The notes beneath the pieces were generated by a model. That model was not told the DNA's origin. It worked only from the letters and a program-made list of their open reading frames with translations, and ran no database searches. Shown here one piece after another: positions 12,061 through 23,713 of a stretch of DNA of 64,000 nt (position 1 is its first letter; every line of letters begins with the position of its first letter). Position numbers and translations under genes: made by a program. The stretch is from Moringa oleifera (lineage: Eukaryota; Streptophyta; Magnoliopsida; Brassicales; Moringaceae). The stretch covers positions 9,420,001-9,484,000 of the forward strand of contig JAJFZO010000566.1 in the NCBI GenBank assembly GCA_021397835.1. Direction: 5' to 3'.

Positions 12061-12840
12061 ATGTTGTATCGAAATATTATGATTAGATTTGGTAATTATA
12101 GAAATTATTAAGATTTTAAATAAATATTTTAATTATTTATTTTATTTTTTAATAATTTTAATTTATGGCGTATTATTAGGTAATGGTTAAATTTGGCTGC
12201 AATTTAACATAAATATTTTAATTTAAATTTTATGAAATTTAAATTACTTAGATATTAATTGAATTATATTATTGTTAACTTCACTTGTTAATAAGTTTAG
12301 TTTATGTTAGATTATTTAGAAAATAATCTAATTAGTTTGTAATTTAAGATAAATATTTTAATTAGAGTTTTATGAAATAAATTAGTTAGGTATTTATTAA
12401 ATTTTGTAATTATTAATTTTATAGGTTAATCAAAAATTTAGTTTATATTAAACTAGATAGATAACAGTTTAATTAAAATATAAATTGAAAAAAGTAATTT
12501 AATTAGATTTTTATGAAATTTAAATTTGTTAGATGTTTTTTAAATTTTGTAATTGTTAATTTTATTTGTTAATAAAATTATTTTATTTGTTATTGGTTAG
12601 ATAGATAATAATTTAATAACATTGTAATTTAATGACATAAATAATTTAATTAACTGTATTTTTATGAAAATTAATTTACTTAGATATTGATTAAAATTTG
12701 GAGTTGTTAATTTTATTTTTTAAAATAAATTTAGCTTATTTCAGATTTAGATAATAGCTTAATTAGATATTATAAATTTGTGATAAATAATTAAGTTAGA
12801 TTTTTATGAAATTTGTATTAGTTAGTTAGATAATAACCTG
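12061..12840. repeat. AT-rich ~140-bp tandem repeat in CACTA copy A
   Basis: The anchor tttttatgaaatttaaat and close variants recur at about 12,232, 12,367, 12,510, 12,658 and 12,798, giving spacings of 135-148 bp. Each unit also carries aattgttaattttatttgtt and a gataat-aatttaatta segment. The same array with four units is present in copy B. It has no coding potential. Confidence 0.7.
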
Positions 12841-13204
12841 ACCTTATGTATACTTTCATAATCATTGAATAATTGTTCAGCCGAAATCATAGTCAACTCA
12901 TAGAATTAGATAGATGTTAGACCCAATTAATGAATAATAAACAAAGGAAGATTATGTTGACATTAATCACTCATCTTTGGGACAAATTAAATGCAACCTG
13001 GGCATATAAGAATCATTCAAGCAAGGATGTACATATGTGGTAATTATCATGGTTAATGGTTGATTACATTCAATAATGTGCTCAATTAGTGGAGGTAACT
13101 TAGGTATCAATGTATTCCATCAAGCCATATGTTTCTAGATTATTAATTCAATATGATAAGTTTCACTAGATATGCTTATAAATAGATTGATATACAACAG
13201 GAAT
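12841..13204. other. Intergenic, no gene seen
   Basis: AT-rich sequence between the CACTA break and a gypsy gag fragment. It may be upstream gag sequence too decayed to read. Confidence 0.4.
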
Positions 13205-13345
13205 GATGGATGATATTGCCAGTGGATGTCTTACCATCGATTTATGGGAGAGTTTGAGGAAAGAGTTAAGGGAGCAATTCTTACTTTAAAAGGTAAAGAG
13301 GTTGAAGTACATAGGGCTATGCGTGATTATGTGAAGGAGTTCTAA
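13205..13345 (+). pseudogene. Ty3/gypsy gag (capsid) fragment
   Basis: The plus strand reads CLTIDLWESLRKELREQFLL, which fits the conserved gag segment of plant gypsy elements (a TIDTW then LKKELKEQFLP pattern). A stop follows, then KRLKYIG, then after a frameshift RDYVKEF, matching the LRELKHTG-IRDYVKEF block in the right order and spacing. Only about 45 residues survive. The nearest gypsy protease (14.1-14.5 kb) is on the opposite strand, so it belongs to another copy or was rearranged. Confidence 0.6.
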
Positions 13346-14085
13346 TAGGGGTTATATATTAGTTCATAGGATAACATGGCCATGAATTCATACCCTATAT
13401 TCTGGTATGAATTAATGCCTAGGCATATCATGTACCAATCTTAGATATATCCTATGTCAAGATTATAGTTGTTTGATGATCCAATCAAGGACATGTTTAA
13501 ATATGCAGAAGGTAATGGGAGGATCATGAATAAAGTATGATGGTGTGTAAAGTTCACTAAGATTGGTACATGGTATGTGAATTACCCAATAATGTCATAA
13601 TTGGGTGGATAAATAATGATTTAACTGCTTATAAGAAGTAGTTACCATTACAAGATTTATAATGAATTAATAGATTATAATAATCAAATGATTATTCTAC
13701 TTTTTATTTATGTTGATAATTTTAATTACATGATTTTTTTAATAATAATAATAGGTAATAGTAGATACATATTGCTACTTACTTGTATCATAAGTGATAT
13801 TTAGTCTATATTATTCTAATACCAATATACCTCTTTCTTAATGAGGATCATCGATCCATCTAATGTCATCCATGGATCAGTTGCCATTTGACTGTGGCAC
13901 ATATGATAATTATATGGGGTTACTAGCTAAAGGAGAATTTATCAATAAGTGATGGAACAAATCCTCATGTTTATCTATCCATTGCCTCGAACAGCTTAAC
14001 ATAAACCTATTGTAAAGCTAAATTATACTAATTGGGATAATCTGAATTGACTTATAGGAATTGATCAGTCGAATACCATAACATC
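13346..14085. other. Intergenic, no gene seen
   Basis: AT-rich; contains a short AAT/ATA-rich run near 13,740-13,755. No domain could be read on either strand. Confidence 0.4.
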
Positions 14086-14508
14086 TTATAAGATCACTTG
14101 TTTACAAAAGAAATCCATACCAAGGATTAGATCATAATCAGAAAGTGGACATATGAGAAGCTTAATTTTCCCTTTCAACCCACTAACTTGAAGATCGACT
14201 CTTACTGCACCTTTTACCTTCTTAGCCTCTGAGTTATCACACTTAACCTTCATAAAGATCAGGAATATCTCCAATAACAAGTCTTTAACCATCTATTTTG
14301 CAATAAAGCAATTTGATGGACTCTTATCTAACATACCTATCACCTTTTTCTCGTTGATGTGTACCTCAACGAACATCATCCCTCTTAGAAAGACTCTCTT
14401 TGTGGTGACTACATTCAACATTTGCAATTGGTATAATATACTATTTTGATTCTCTCTATGGTGATCACATTCAATGCATATTAACAAATTAGTTATTTTG
14501 AACAACAC
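14086..14508 (-). pseudogene. Ty3/gypsy aspartic protease fragment
   Basis: Two adjacent minus-strand open stretches give a retropepsin-like domain of plant gypsy Pol. The first reads RGMMFVEVHINEKKVIGMLD then SPSNCFIAK, where the catalytic D-T/S-G triplet followed by A-THNF has become D-K-S-PSNCF. The second continues with a central part ending in PLSDYDLILGMDFF, the family's 'dvILGmdfL' end motif. An in-frame stop separates them at 14,293. Protease cuts the Gag-Pol polyprotein; with the active-site Gly lost this one is dead. The flanking reverse transcriptase expected downstream (below 14,086) is not visible. Confidence 0.72.
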
Positions 14509-15199
14509 TTGTTTGATATAATAATCTTATGTTTAAATTTCACTGATTATGTTATCCCTCAACGCATATAGACAAATAATCAAATTTTGTTATTTTTGTT
14601 TATGTTAGCCCAAAATTTTTTTCAAAAGCCTTCCTTTAAATAACAAAGATTAAGTTGAGAAGTATTTCTAGCCTCTTGGCCTAGAACGTATCACCATCTG
14701 AACACCTATAGTGAACTCTTTAGATAAGTCCACCTAAAACAGGCTAACCCCAATCTATCATTGATCTTTTAGTCCCTTTGTGATCAAGTGGGTGTAGATA
14801 ATTTTAGATATCATGTAAATGTAGTAGGATAGCTATAGTTAGAGTTATTAGATCTTAGTACAAAGTCTTTATATTCGATAAGACTTCTCAATTTATTAAA
14901 GACACATTGAGTTCAGGTCCTAAAAAGCTCTCTTTCCATCTTTCAAATCCAATTCTCGATGATGAACAAACACTAAACCATAAGCCAATTACTCAACCCA
15001 AAGTGCATTACATCCCAATGAAGAGCAAACATTAAACCTTGAGCTAAATACTGGTCTTAAAGTGGATGTACACCCTAATGAAAGGACCAGACCTTTACTA
15101 TTCTCTCGAACTGATGCCATGCCAAGTCTTATCATTGCTTCATCTTATAGTTTAGTTATTTCATTTTTTATGTGCTACTAATCCTTGGTGTTATGTTTT
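14509..15199. other. Intergenic, no gene seen
   Basis: No coding remnant could be recognised. A phrase is repeated imperfectly at about 14,985-15,025 and 15,045-15,085 ('acattaaacc ... aatgaa' context). Confidence 0.35.
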
Positions 15200-16520
15200 A
15201 CAGAACTTGAAAACAAGATGGTCCCTTAATCAAATCTATCCTCAATTATAAGATATCAACTATGGGAGGCAATGGACATTACCTTAGGGAGGCATGGCCC
15301 AATAGAAGGTTTTAGTCTAGTGCTACTGCCAAATCTTAATTGTGAGGTTAATCTTCATGAGCTGCCTCAAAGAGAAAGAAAGCGAGAGCTAGCTATAACA
15401 ATGGTGCCCTTGCTGCCAAGAAGGAAAAAATGGTGGTTACTGCTTCTCCAACGATCAGAGGGAAAGGAGGCGAGAAAGGGAGCCACCCTAAGGATTGGGG
15501 CATTATAGGTGAACTCTCAATGCCACTGAATGTGCCACAACTTTTTCCTTTAGAAAAGAAGTTTATGCTTGACTAGGACGTGTTTACTAAGGGATCCCTA
15601 AAACATCCAACCTAGTTTAAGAGTGGTTATATAGGTTTATCTCACTTAGGACCTGAAAAAGCTAAAAAGGGAGAATAATAACACTTTTCTTAGTAGCACA
15701 ATGATGTGCTTTAGAGACGTAAGTATTAATCTGTTTAACTTTACTTTTGTGTCATGTAGTAGTAGGTTATTAATTAGTGCTTACCCTTTTTATTTATAGT
15801 TTGCCCAGATGATGGCTATACTCATAAACAACTACAGCCATACCAGCATCGATCTTCATTACTTCATGAAAAAGGCCAATGCTACTAATATGTTTATACT
15901 TGATGCTATTAATAAAGTGCATATCTACGCGCCTAAAGTGGAGAGGTTAAAGAATCTGCTAGCCAAGGCTAAAATCAATGTGGATAATGCAAAGATTAAA
16001 TTGGCCCAAGTCTAAGCCCATGTGTGGCAAGGATAAGTCGCACCAAAAATAAACTTATCCTTTAACATAGGGATGAGCTGAGGGTAGCTTAAGAAGAAGC
16101 TTGATCTTGAGCTTTAAACAAATTCAAAATGTTAAAACCTTACCAAACTAAGATTAGGGAGCAAGCCTTGTGCCTGTACTGGCCCATCAGGAGTCATATG
16201 GTTGAAGAGATCAAAGGCAGGTATCTCGACCTCTACCTTTCCTCGGTATAGGTGGTTCCTCCCATAGAAGCTTCCTTAATCCATTCTGAAGACCTAGATA
16301 TCACTCTAGTTGACCTAAAAGAATGACAACTTAATCAGCTAAAGAGGGGTTTTTTTAGACTAGTGTTAGAATATCCTGCTTTCGAAGTTACTCCAAAACC
16401 TGATGTGGCTGAAATTGAAGTTGAACTAAGAGTTAAAACTTGTAATCCTTTTTCTTCTTTTGTTTTGCATGTACAGAAATTATCTACTAATGGAATTCTA
16501 GTTTCAAATCCATCTTTAAC
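15200..16520 (+). pseudogene. Unidentified degenerate transposon protein with coiled-coil, possibly gag-like
   Basis: I do not recognise this with certainty. Less AT-rich than its neighbours, it reads in several frames on the plus strand. About 15,360-15,510 holds a Lys/Arg-rich segment; 15,809-16,015 an open frame with a heptad-like run (KVERLKNLLAKAKINV, then DNAKIKLAQV); about 16,150-16,480 a frame with EEIKGRYLDLYLSSV, a stop, then PPIEASLIHSEDLDITLVDL and further Leu/Pro-rich sequence. Basic region, coiled coil, then an acidic 'YLDLYL' tail is reminiscent of gag-like proteins of some plant retroelements, but this is inference. Stops and frame changes show it is not expressed as a whole. 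Confidence 0.35.
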
Positions 16521-17764
16521 TCCAACATAGATAGCTAAAGTAGTTCATTAGAATATTAATCTGGGAATCATTAACTTCCCAATGGAGCTTGAATCAATTC
16601 TGGATGAGAAGAACTCTACGAAGAAATATAACATCCGATGTGAGATCAATCTCGATGATGGAAAAATCCAAGTGAACTTTTAAGGGCTTTGATCCCTATG
16701 ATAAAAGGAACCCAATAAGTATGATCGTGATAAATAAGCTAAATCAAAAATCCTGATGTGAAAGACTTCCAAAGAATTGAGAAATTTATTGAATAGATCC
16801 CTAATATGAGGTTTAACTTTAAACCTAATGAAGTAAAACCTGATGTATTAACTAAATCAAAAATCTCAATAAAGGAAACTCTTGATAGATTAAGGTAAGC
16901 ATGAATGATGTAAAACCCAATGTATCATTTGTGTTTATAAACCCTGATGAGTCATCTATAGCATGAACCCTAATGAAGAAGGCTTTTAAATTCTTGCATA
17001 AGGTTGGACAACCAATATTGTAAAGTTTAATGACAAATTGTAATAAATCTCGATCTTAGACCTTTGAACTAGAGAATGACTTTTTGATGAAGTCCATTTT
17101 CTTAAGAATAAAATTAAGTGTCAACAACTGATACCAAGTTTAATAATACAAATTTTATATGTGCTCACCATCATCTAGCAAAGGATATTAAAACATGGAT
17201 GGAAATAAATAATGATGATTGATTACTCATCAAATTTTATCCTAAACAACTAATAGTAAGGAACTCGAAAATGTATATTAATTAGGTTGAAAAATTAATT
17301 AGGCCAAAAACATAATTTCATTTAAATCAATCATATCTTAGTGTCTAATGAATTACGCCCTAATAATCTAGGTTAACTTCTAAGACCAAGCAGTTTAATA
17401 CTAAGAAATTGATGCACCTTAGATATAACCCAAAAGGGAAAGCCCAAGGTATCACAAGAAAAGTCAATAGGGGTTTGAGTATGGCAATGCTTGGGATAAG
17501 CATCCACTTTTTTCTCTGTCTATTCCTTTATAAAGTTAATAAAGGATTGGGATAAGGTTCCATAAATCTTGTTGTGTGTGCATGCACTTTCTATTTGTGT
17601 TTGCCTTAATATCTTTATCATTTTCTTTATGTTCATGAATTAGGTAATACTTTCATTATTGAATCCTTAAGCTATAGTACTATAAGATATGTGTGGAAAG
17701 AATGTTTATTGTGGGGCATATGACTAGTGGATTAGGATTTGGCTTGGCATAACTAAAAGGATCA
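16521..17764. other. Intergenic with a dispersed repeat word
   Basis: No gene remnant is clear. The phrase aaacctgatgt or aaccctaatga recurs loosely between 16,740 and 16,980. At 17,471-17,508 lies one copy of a short repeat whose inverted copies are at 23,676-23,713 and 19,524-19,558. Confidence 0.4.
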
Positions 17765-18190
17765 GTAAGCCAAGGAATTAGTAAGCTCTAAGCAAGGGCT
17801 TAAGTTGATTGCAACTCGGCAACTTTACTAATGGTTGGTCACTCAATGATGGGTTTTACTTTTCTTTCATCCAACCATATCTATTCGTTCTCTACCCAGT
17901 ACTCAAGGAATAATGCCTCTTGCTTACAAAACTTGCATTTCTCTTTCTTGATGTATAGTTGGTGCTCCTGTAGCCGCATCAATACTTGTTATAAATGGCT
18001 TACTTGGTCCTCTAAGGTCTCATTATAGATCACAATATCATCCAGATAGACCACCATAAATTTATCTAAAAATTGAAACAATATGTATTTCATATGGTTA
18101 CAAAAAGTAGTAGACGCATTGGTTAACCTAAATAGCATCACCATAAACTCATAAAAATCATACTTTATATGAATAAAAGTAAATATGTTC
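17765..18190 (-). pseudogene. Ty3/gypsy reverse transcriptase fragment
   Basis: The minus strand gives the palm region of a gypsy RT: YDFYEFMVMLFRLTNASTTF (family: pFGLtNAPatF), LDKFMVVYLDDIVIY with the catalytic YLDD at 18,037-18,048, then after a stop at 17,989 QVLMRLQEHQLYIKKEKCKF, QEALFLEYWV, ERKVKPIIE and finally VAELQS near 17,780, the start of the RT/RNase H connection. The fingers region upstream and RNase H downstream are missing. Stops replace codons expected to be Lys and Trp. The core motif is intact but the fragment covers only about 140 residues. Confidence 0.88.
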
Positions 18191-18210
18191 ATAACTTATT
18201 CATAATATTC

Positions 18211-18270
18211 ATGAATGGGTACAAATGTTTATGATTAATTTAAATCATGACCATTGGTTGCCCATATGAT
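18211..18270 (+). repeat. Diverged direct repeat, copy 1
   Basis: Shares aaatgtttatgattaatt, then aaatcatga and gttgcccatat with 27,271-27,326, in the same orientation. Confidence 0.65.
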
Positions 18271-19652
18271 GTGGCCAGAATTCAACATGTCAGTCTCAAT
18301 TGGATACCTAAGTGCAATCAATGGTACTCTTCATATCATAATCCAGCATGAATTACCATCAAGATATAACCATAGTTAAGGGGTCATCATATAGATAGGC
18401 CATGATCAAGGACATGGATACTTGTATATGAACCTACTAAGGTTTCCATAATAGTGTAGGTTATCTAATGCTTAATTAGATATCAATAGGTTAGCAGGCT
18501 ATATTGGGTAAACAAAATCAGCAAGGAAGCTGTCATACTAACTTAAGTTGTTAACAAATTATGAACTTGTGCGTTAGAATGAAGTGTTCATTGGAAGAAG
18601 CACTATTTTAGTGGAATTATAACACAATCATAATGGTATCCCAAATGATATGAAGGAATAATATGTTGCATAATTGCTATTTAATAACATGTCAACATTG
18701 CAATGATGGATTATAAGTAATGTAACTATTCTAAACATTATTAGGGATTTGTTTATCATAAAATTGAATTGTATAATCCTCCAAAGTGTTCTTTCATGAG
18801 TTGGTTGCTACCCCCGTTGCTGTCACTCGTGTGCTATCTTTTTGGACTTAACATAAGTCCTCCTTTTAATGAGTTACTGCCACACGTTGCACCAAAATGC
18901 ATGTTCTATAATCTCAAGGCAGAGTCATAGATAGTTTAGATAAGTTGTGCCGAGGATCATCCTTATAGAATTCTTTCCATAATAAATAAACATATTCTAT
19001 TGAGTAGGGTATCAAGAAAGATAGCTAACTTCCACTCACTCTAGTACTTATGTTATAAACATTCATCCTACACCAACTATATTAGTATATCCATCAATTG
19101 GAAAAAGACAAAGGAAATGCCATCCCATATTTCCCTCTTTTGTGCCAAATTAACATGATTATATGCCAATAAATCGATTAATAAAATATTATTTTAATTC
19201 CTAAATCAATGGGAAACTAACTATTCACATTGATCAACTTATTAGTAAATTTAGGTCCATGATTATACATAGCATGACAGGAATTAAGCCTGAGCTTAAG
19301 CTGACTTATCTAAGAACGGATACCTAAGAGGAATTTTCAATTGGTGAAGGAGTTGATATCCTATTGAAAGTATCATCTTGAGGGGTCTTGATCATATCTC
19401 TTATGACTTAATGCAATGAATACTCCAATAAGGTACATATTTTGGTTGACAATATACATTCACATCATAACTAATTTGGACATGATATTTTTTGATGGAA
19501 TTAGAGATATTCCTAATTTATTATGATGTTTCTCCCAAGAATAGCCACTCTCAAACCCTTTATAGATAATCTTACTAAATGTTGGATGATCAAGCTTAGT
19601 GAGAATTCTTTAAGTAAATGAATGATTAACATAATTTAGTAGTGGATATATA

Positions 19653-19772
19653 AGTAATTAATAAGTAGGCATGGATAGTCACTTAACCGACATGCCCACG
19701 GAACATGGAAATTGATATGTTTACCGAGTTGGACACGTAACTGTGACTATCCATGCCTACTTATTGATTACT
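19653..19772. repeat. Long inverted repeat, 30-bp arms, 60-bp loop
   Basis: Left arm 19,653-19,682 and right arm 19,743-19,772 are reverse complements over 30 bp with one mismatch (core aagtaggcatggatagtcac). The loop is 60 bp. Pairing outside the arms is weaker. No known MITE terminus is visible. It could be a foldback element or a precursor-like hairpin. Confidence 0.85.
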
Positions 19773-20272
19773 CATACATGGTAATTTTGTACATATAATT
19801 TATATCAATATAACGGCCATTAACTGGGTGATAGATTGACTATTAGAATTATAGCATGACTATTTAAATTAGCAAAATAGTTAGAGGTGGATCAATATTA
19901 TGAGTATGGTCAATGGATTAATTCTCGATAACATATGGTTCATTATGGTCATTATATTCATCAAAATGTAATGACCCACCAAATCAGCATGTTCAAGTGA
20001 AATCTTGTTAATTATCAATATATAACCCTCACAAGATTATGGATGGTATCTGTATAATTGGGTTAAGCATAACCATATGTTTCGGTTATTGGTCTTTAAA
20101 TTATGATATGGTATTTACCTTAACCTATCTAGGTGGATTGAGCAATCATCAAAATTATTTGTTATCCAAAATCACCAATTCTACACATCATATGGTTAGT
20201 GCGTTCCTGAATTATTTAAGTTTGTTATTGAATATTGCCCATTATTTAAGTTTATAGTAGCAATGAAATCAA

Positions 20273-20676
20273 GATGATGATCTACTACCAGATTATAACA
20301 TAATCTAGATATTGCATGTGGAGAAGCCAACTTTAGGATGAGTTATATTGATATTCTAGGCCAATGGCTTAAATATTTGCCGCGTCATTGATCTACACCA
20401 TAATCATATCAGCAATAAGTTTGATACCCTGTAATTCATATCATACTACTTTATGATATTGTTAGGTCTATGGATTGATATAGGATATTTATTCAACTAA
20501 TAAGGATATCATACGCTTTAATATGCACTAATAATAATATATGCTACACATAAATTGACCAACTCTATGCCCCTTTTCACTTGGCAATATTCCTCCTAAG
20601 GCCATATGTAGACATTGGATCCATTTTAATACCCTGTATATGGATTATGTTATAATCAAGCAATAGATCATTATCT
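20273..20676. repeat. Inverted repeat, ~36-bp arms about 330 bp apart
   Basis: Arm 20,273-20,308 (core gattataacataatc) and arm 20,641-20,676 are reverse complements with about five or six mismatches. Each arm reads D-D/N-DLL-DYNII on its own strand, suggesting a shared coding ancestor in opposite orientations. Confidence 0.65.
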
Positions 20677-23552
20677 GAAAGGATTTGACTAATGATAATT
20701 ATAGCAATGCTTATGGAGAAAGTATAAAACTTACAGATTAATTGACTAGGGAAGTATTCATAATAGGCCAATAAATATTTTGCCTAGTGTAGATTAGGCT
20801 AGATCATTTGTAAGAATGACAATATGATAAATTTAGGAAGACTTTGATGTTACGCAAGCCAATTATATGCCTTGTTGCAAGTAATCTTTTCACACTAGTT
20901 TCCAATGATGATACCACAATCGACGAGGTTTGATCCTTATCTGAGGTATGAGTTGTTATGACAAAAGATAAGGAGAAGACAAAAGTGGATAAACATGGGA
21001 TATACCATAAGGGCAATATTAGATAAGCTGAGTATATCTGGAAGAATGAGAAAGGCCAAAATTAAGCGATAAAATAGTAATGAAACCTTTAAGTTGAGTG
21101 TTATATAATGTAAGGATTGATCAAAGATGATCCCTTGGACATGCCATATCTAAGCCATACCTATAAATAAGTTGATGGAATATTTGTAATTATTAGTTTA
21201 TTAATTCTAACTTACAAAAGAAAAAATGACTTGCATTTATCATAAGTATCAAATTAGAAAATTAGCATACCTGAATTAATATAAGTTTTTGGCCATTTCA
21301 TTATCCCAAAATTGAAAGTATTATTTGAAAATAATAAATATCTTGCCCTTAAAATATATCCGAGAGTACCAGCCATCGATAGTCGGACAACGTTTGGCTA
21401 TCCCAATTCAAATTGGCATAACCATGGCTATACAGGATTATTGATAATAATTGTTTTTTGTTGGAACTATTAAATTATCCACCTAGTAGCAATTAAGCTT
21501 ATTTGAAACACTATGAGTTTCAACTTGGACAATTTGGTATCTCTTATTGGTAGTCAATATTTGACCTATTAAATTGTCCACCATCCTCAATGGATAGGCA
21601 TGATTGTACTGTGTCGTACTCTATAAGGCATGAGTGAATGGGTTATGTGTGCCATTGCTTAATAAATTATGTTTAACTTGGGAATAACCAACACTTTCTA
21701 GATTTATTCCTGGCTCTCGAAATTGTCATTTATGATAGCATACCCCAATAAATCATTTCATTATGGCATATTCGATATAGATATAAGTAGTAAAGATCTA
21801 TAAGCATGATGCATTTATTAATTTGGCCCAAAGAATCACAAGCGAGTTCTTGTCATACTAACCTAAAAGGTTATTTATTATGTATATTTTTAATAATATG
21901 AGTTGTGAGGTGGATATACAAATCGAATGATGGGTTGATATTCATTTATCCATCACCTATCATCATTGTCCCTTAATCAATCTGCCATGACATTAGTGGA
22001 TGCCTCAGGTCCTATTATTTTTACTGATTATACTACTAACCTGTTCACCCTAGTAAGTGTCCAATACAATTTACTTTAACTTCGAGATTAATACATGAAT
22101 GTTGGATAAGTTTGTATGTTAATGACAAGACATAAAGATAACTTATAGGACCATTAATTATTTGATATTGTCATAAAGGCTATTTATCTAACATGCTACA
22201 CTACTTGCTAGATAAGCCCATGACTATTAAGGCACTAATCTTATTATACTCGATTAATCTAACCGTAAGTGTTCGTTTATAGTGAATATATAAACTAAAA
22301 TCAAATATTGGCATCTCATTTACTAATCTGTGGTAACCATTAATCTGTAATAACTGGTGTGGTGATTAACAAACCTTCATATTAGATCAATTTAGTGTCG
22401 ATAGCCTCCATTTGCACTTAATATGCTTAAACTCACTAGTTTCAATGGATATCTTTACCTTTGGCATTGATTACGGGAGAATTAACCTTTTCATAAGGTC
22501 CCATTATGTCACATACATCCCGTATGATAACTCATCCTAGGTCAATTAAGTTAACCCATAAATGTGGTTTCCCAATTGGGTAACATATCTTGGTACTCCT
22601 CGATATCCATAATAAAATAGGCATGTATATCGTTAATTGCCTATTCATTGAGTTAATAATGATAACCTATTAAATTTTTGATAATTGAATTTACAATAAA
22701 CATGTTTGATCTAATTAGAGTTATCTCCCAATCTTGATATGTTCATAGTATGTAAGTTAATCTTGGTTGTGTTAATTATACAATAATAAAAATTCACCAT
22801 CTTATTCGAAATAATCTATTTGTATATCTTGACACATGTGACATCCACCCTTACTCAATCATGACTATATACCTCCGTATGAATGATAATTAGTAATAAC
22901 CTTATAATGGTAAAATATTATAGTTACATGCCAATTGATATCAAATAGTTTTAATAGTGAGGTACTCTCATGTGTTACCTCATTTTGAAAACCATGGAAT
23001 TGCAAGTAAGCATCACATTGACATCAAGTAGGAGTTCAACATTATTATTGGTTGTGAATCATAAATATAAAGGTTGGATCATAGTTATCAAAATATATCC
23101 ACTACAAGTGATGAACATTATTCTTGTATGTCCATCATTTATTTATAATTATCTTAATGATAAGCCACATCCACCATCTGTATGGATATAACCCTAATTG
23201 ATACACTTAATGTCAATATTCCTTCACTATGACACTTCAGTATGAGGATCTGATACTTCTATTGACTACTAGTCCTTTGTCACCTATATCATGGTGCTCA
23301 TTGTTATCAACAAGATGAGCCTGTATTTAGTACCATAAATCTTGATACATAATCTTATACGCGTGTAATTCTATTAAGAATCCTTGATGTTGGAACCATT
23401 AAGGATGTTTGACATACCATTACATATGAACTTGATACCTATCACTAATTAGGAAGGATAGTTTACACTAAAAGTTCCTTATCCATGTCCAATGGGATAC
23501 CTGTGAAGTTCAAATATGGCCTTGGATATTGCTCATGTAAGTCGACAATGGT

Positions 23553-23618
23553 AATAATTTAAATAGCTAACTCTAATTTGCTGATCTTCAAAATTAACTT
23601 GCCATAGTTGGTCAAACC
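23553..23618 (+). repeat. Diverged direct repeat, copy 1
   Basis: Shares aataatttaaatagctaact plus ctaat, a diverged middle and ttaac-tgccat with 27,661-27,722. Spacing (4.1 kb) differs from that of other repeat pairs in this region. Confidence 0.7.
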
Positions 23619-23675
23619 TTCACTTCCTTTGATAGTACCTTGATTAACTCTAAAAAGGAATATATATGAGAAAAA

Positions 23676-23713
23676 GGTGGATGCTTCTCCCAAGCATTGC
23701 CATACTTAAACCC
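23676..23713 (-). repeat. Dispersed 38-bp word, inverted relative to 17,471
   Basis: The reverse complement closely matches 17,471-17,508 (core ggcaatgcttggga), with four differences. A more diverged minus-strand copy is at 19,524-19,558. In the shared frame all read GF-YG-WEKH-like peptides. Confidence 0.7.

Larger units (their letters stand above)
10002..12840 (+). mobile_element. CACTA (En/Spm) transposon copy A, 5' part only
   Basis: The left end has the CACTA signature cactacaaaaaaa, followed by subterminal motifs such as ttagcgac and tggtgac (10,060-10,160) and matching words on the inner side (tagcgacc, gtcactaag, 11,580-11,650). Between them lies a GC-rich minisatellite. From 11,690 a CT-rich leader and an AT-rich tandem repeat match CACTA copy B (60,077-61,040), where they precede a transposase, so orientation is plus. 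The transposase itself and the right TIR are absent: homology stops near 12,840. The element is therefore a truncated, non-autonomous remnant. A 3-bp target duplication cannot be checked without the other end. Confidence 0.72.

Noticed and set aside
13232..13345. Plus-strand frame reading FMGEFEERVKGAILTLKG
   Set aside because: It looks like a coiled coil but is an off-frame shadow of the gypsy gag reading, which matches its family better.
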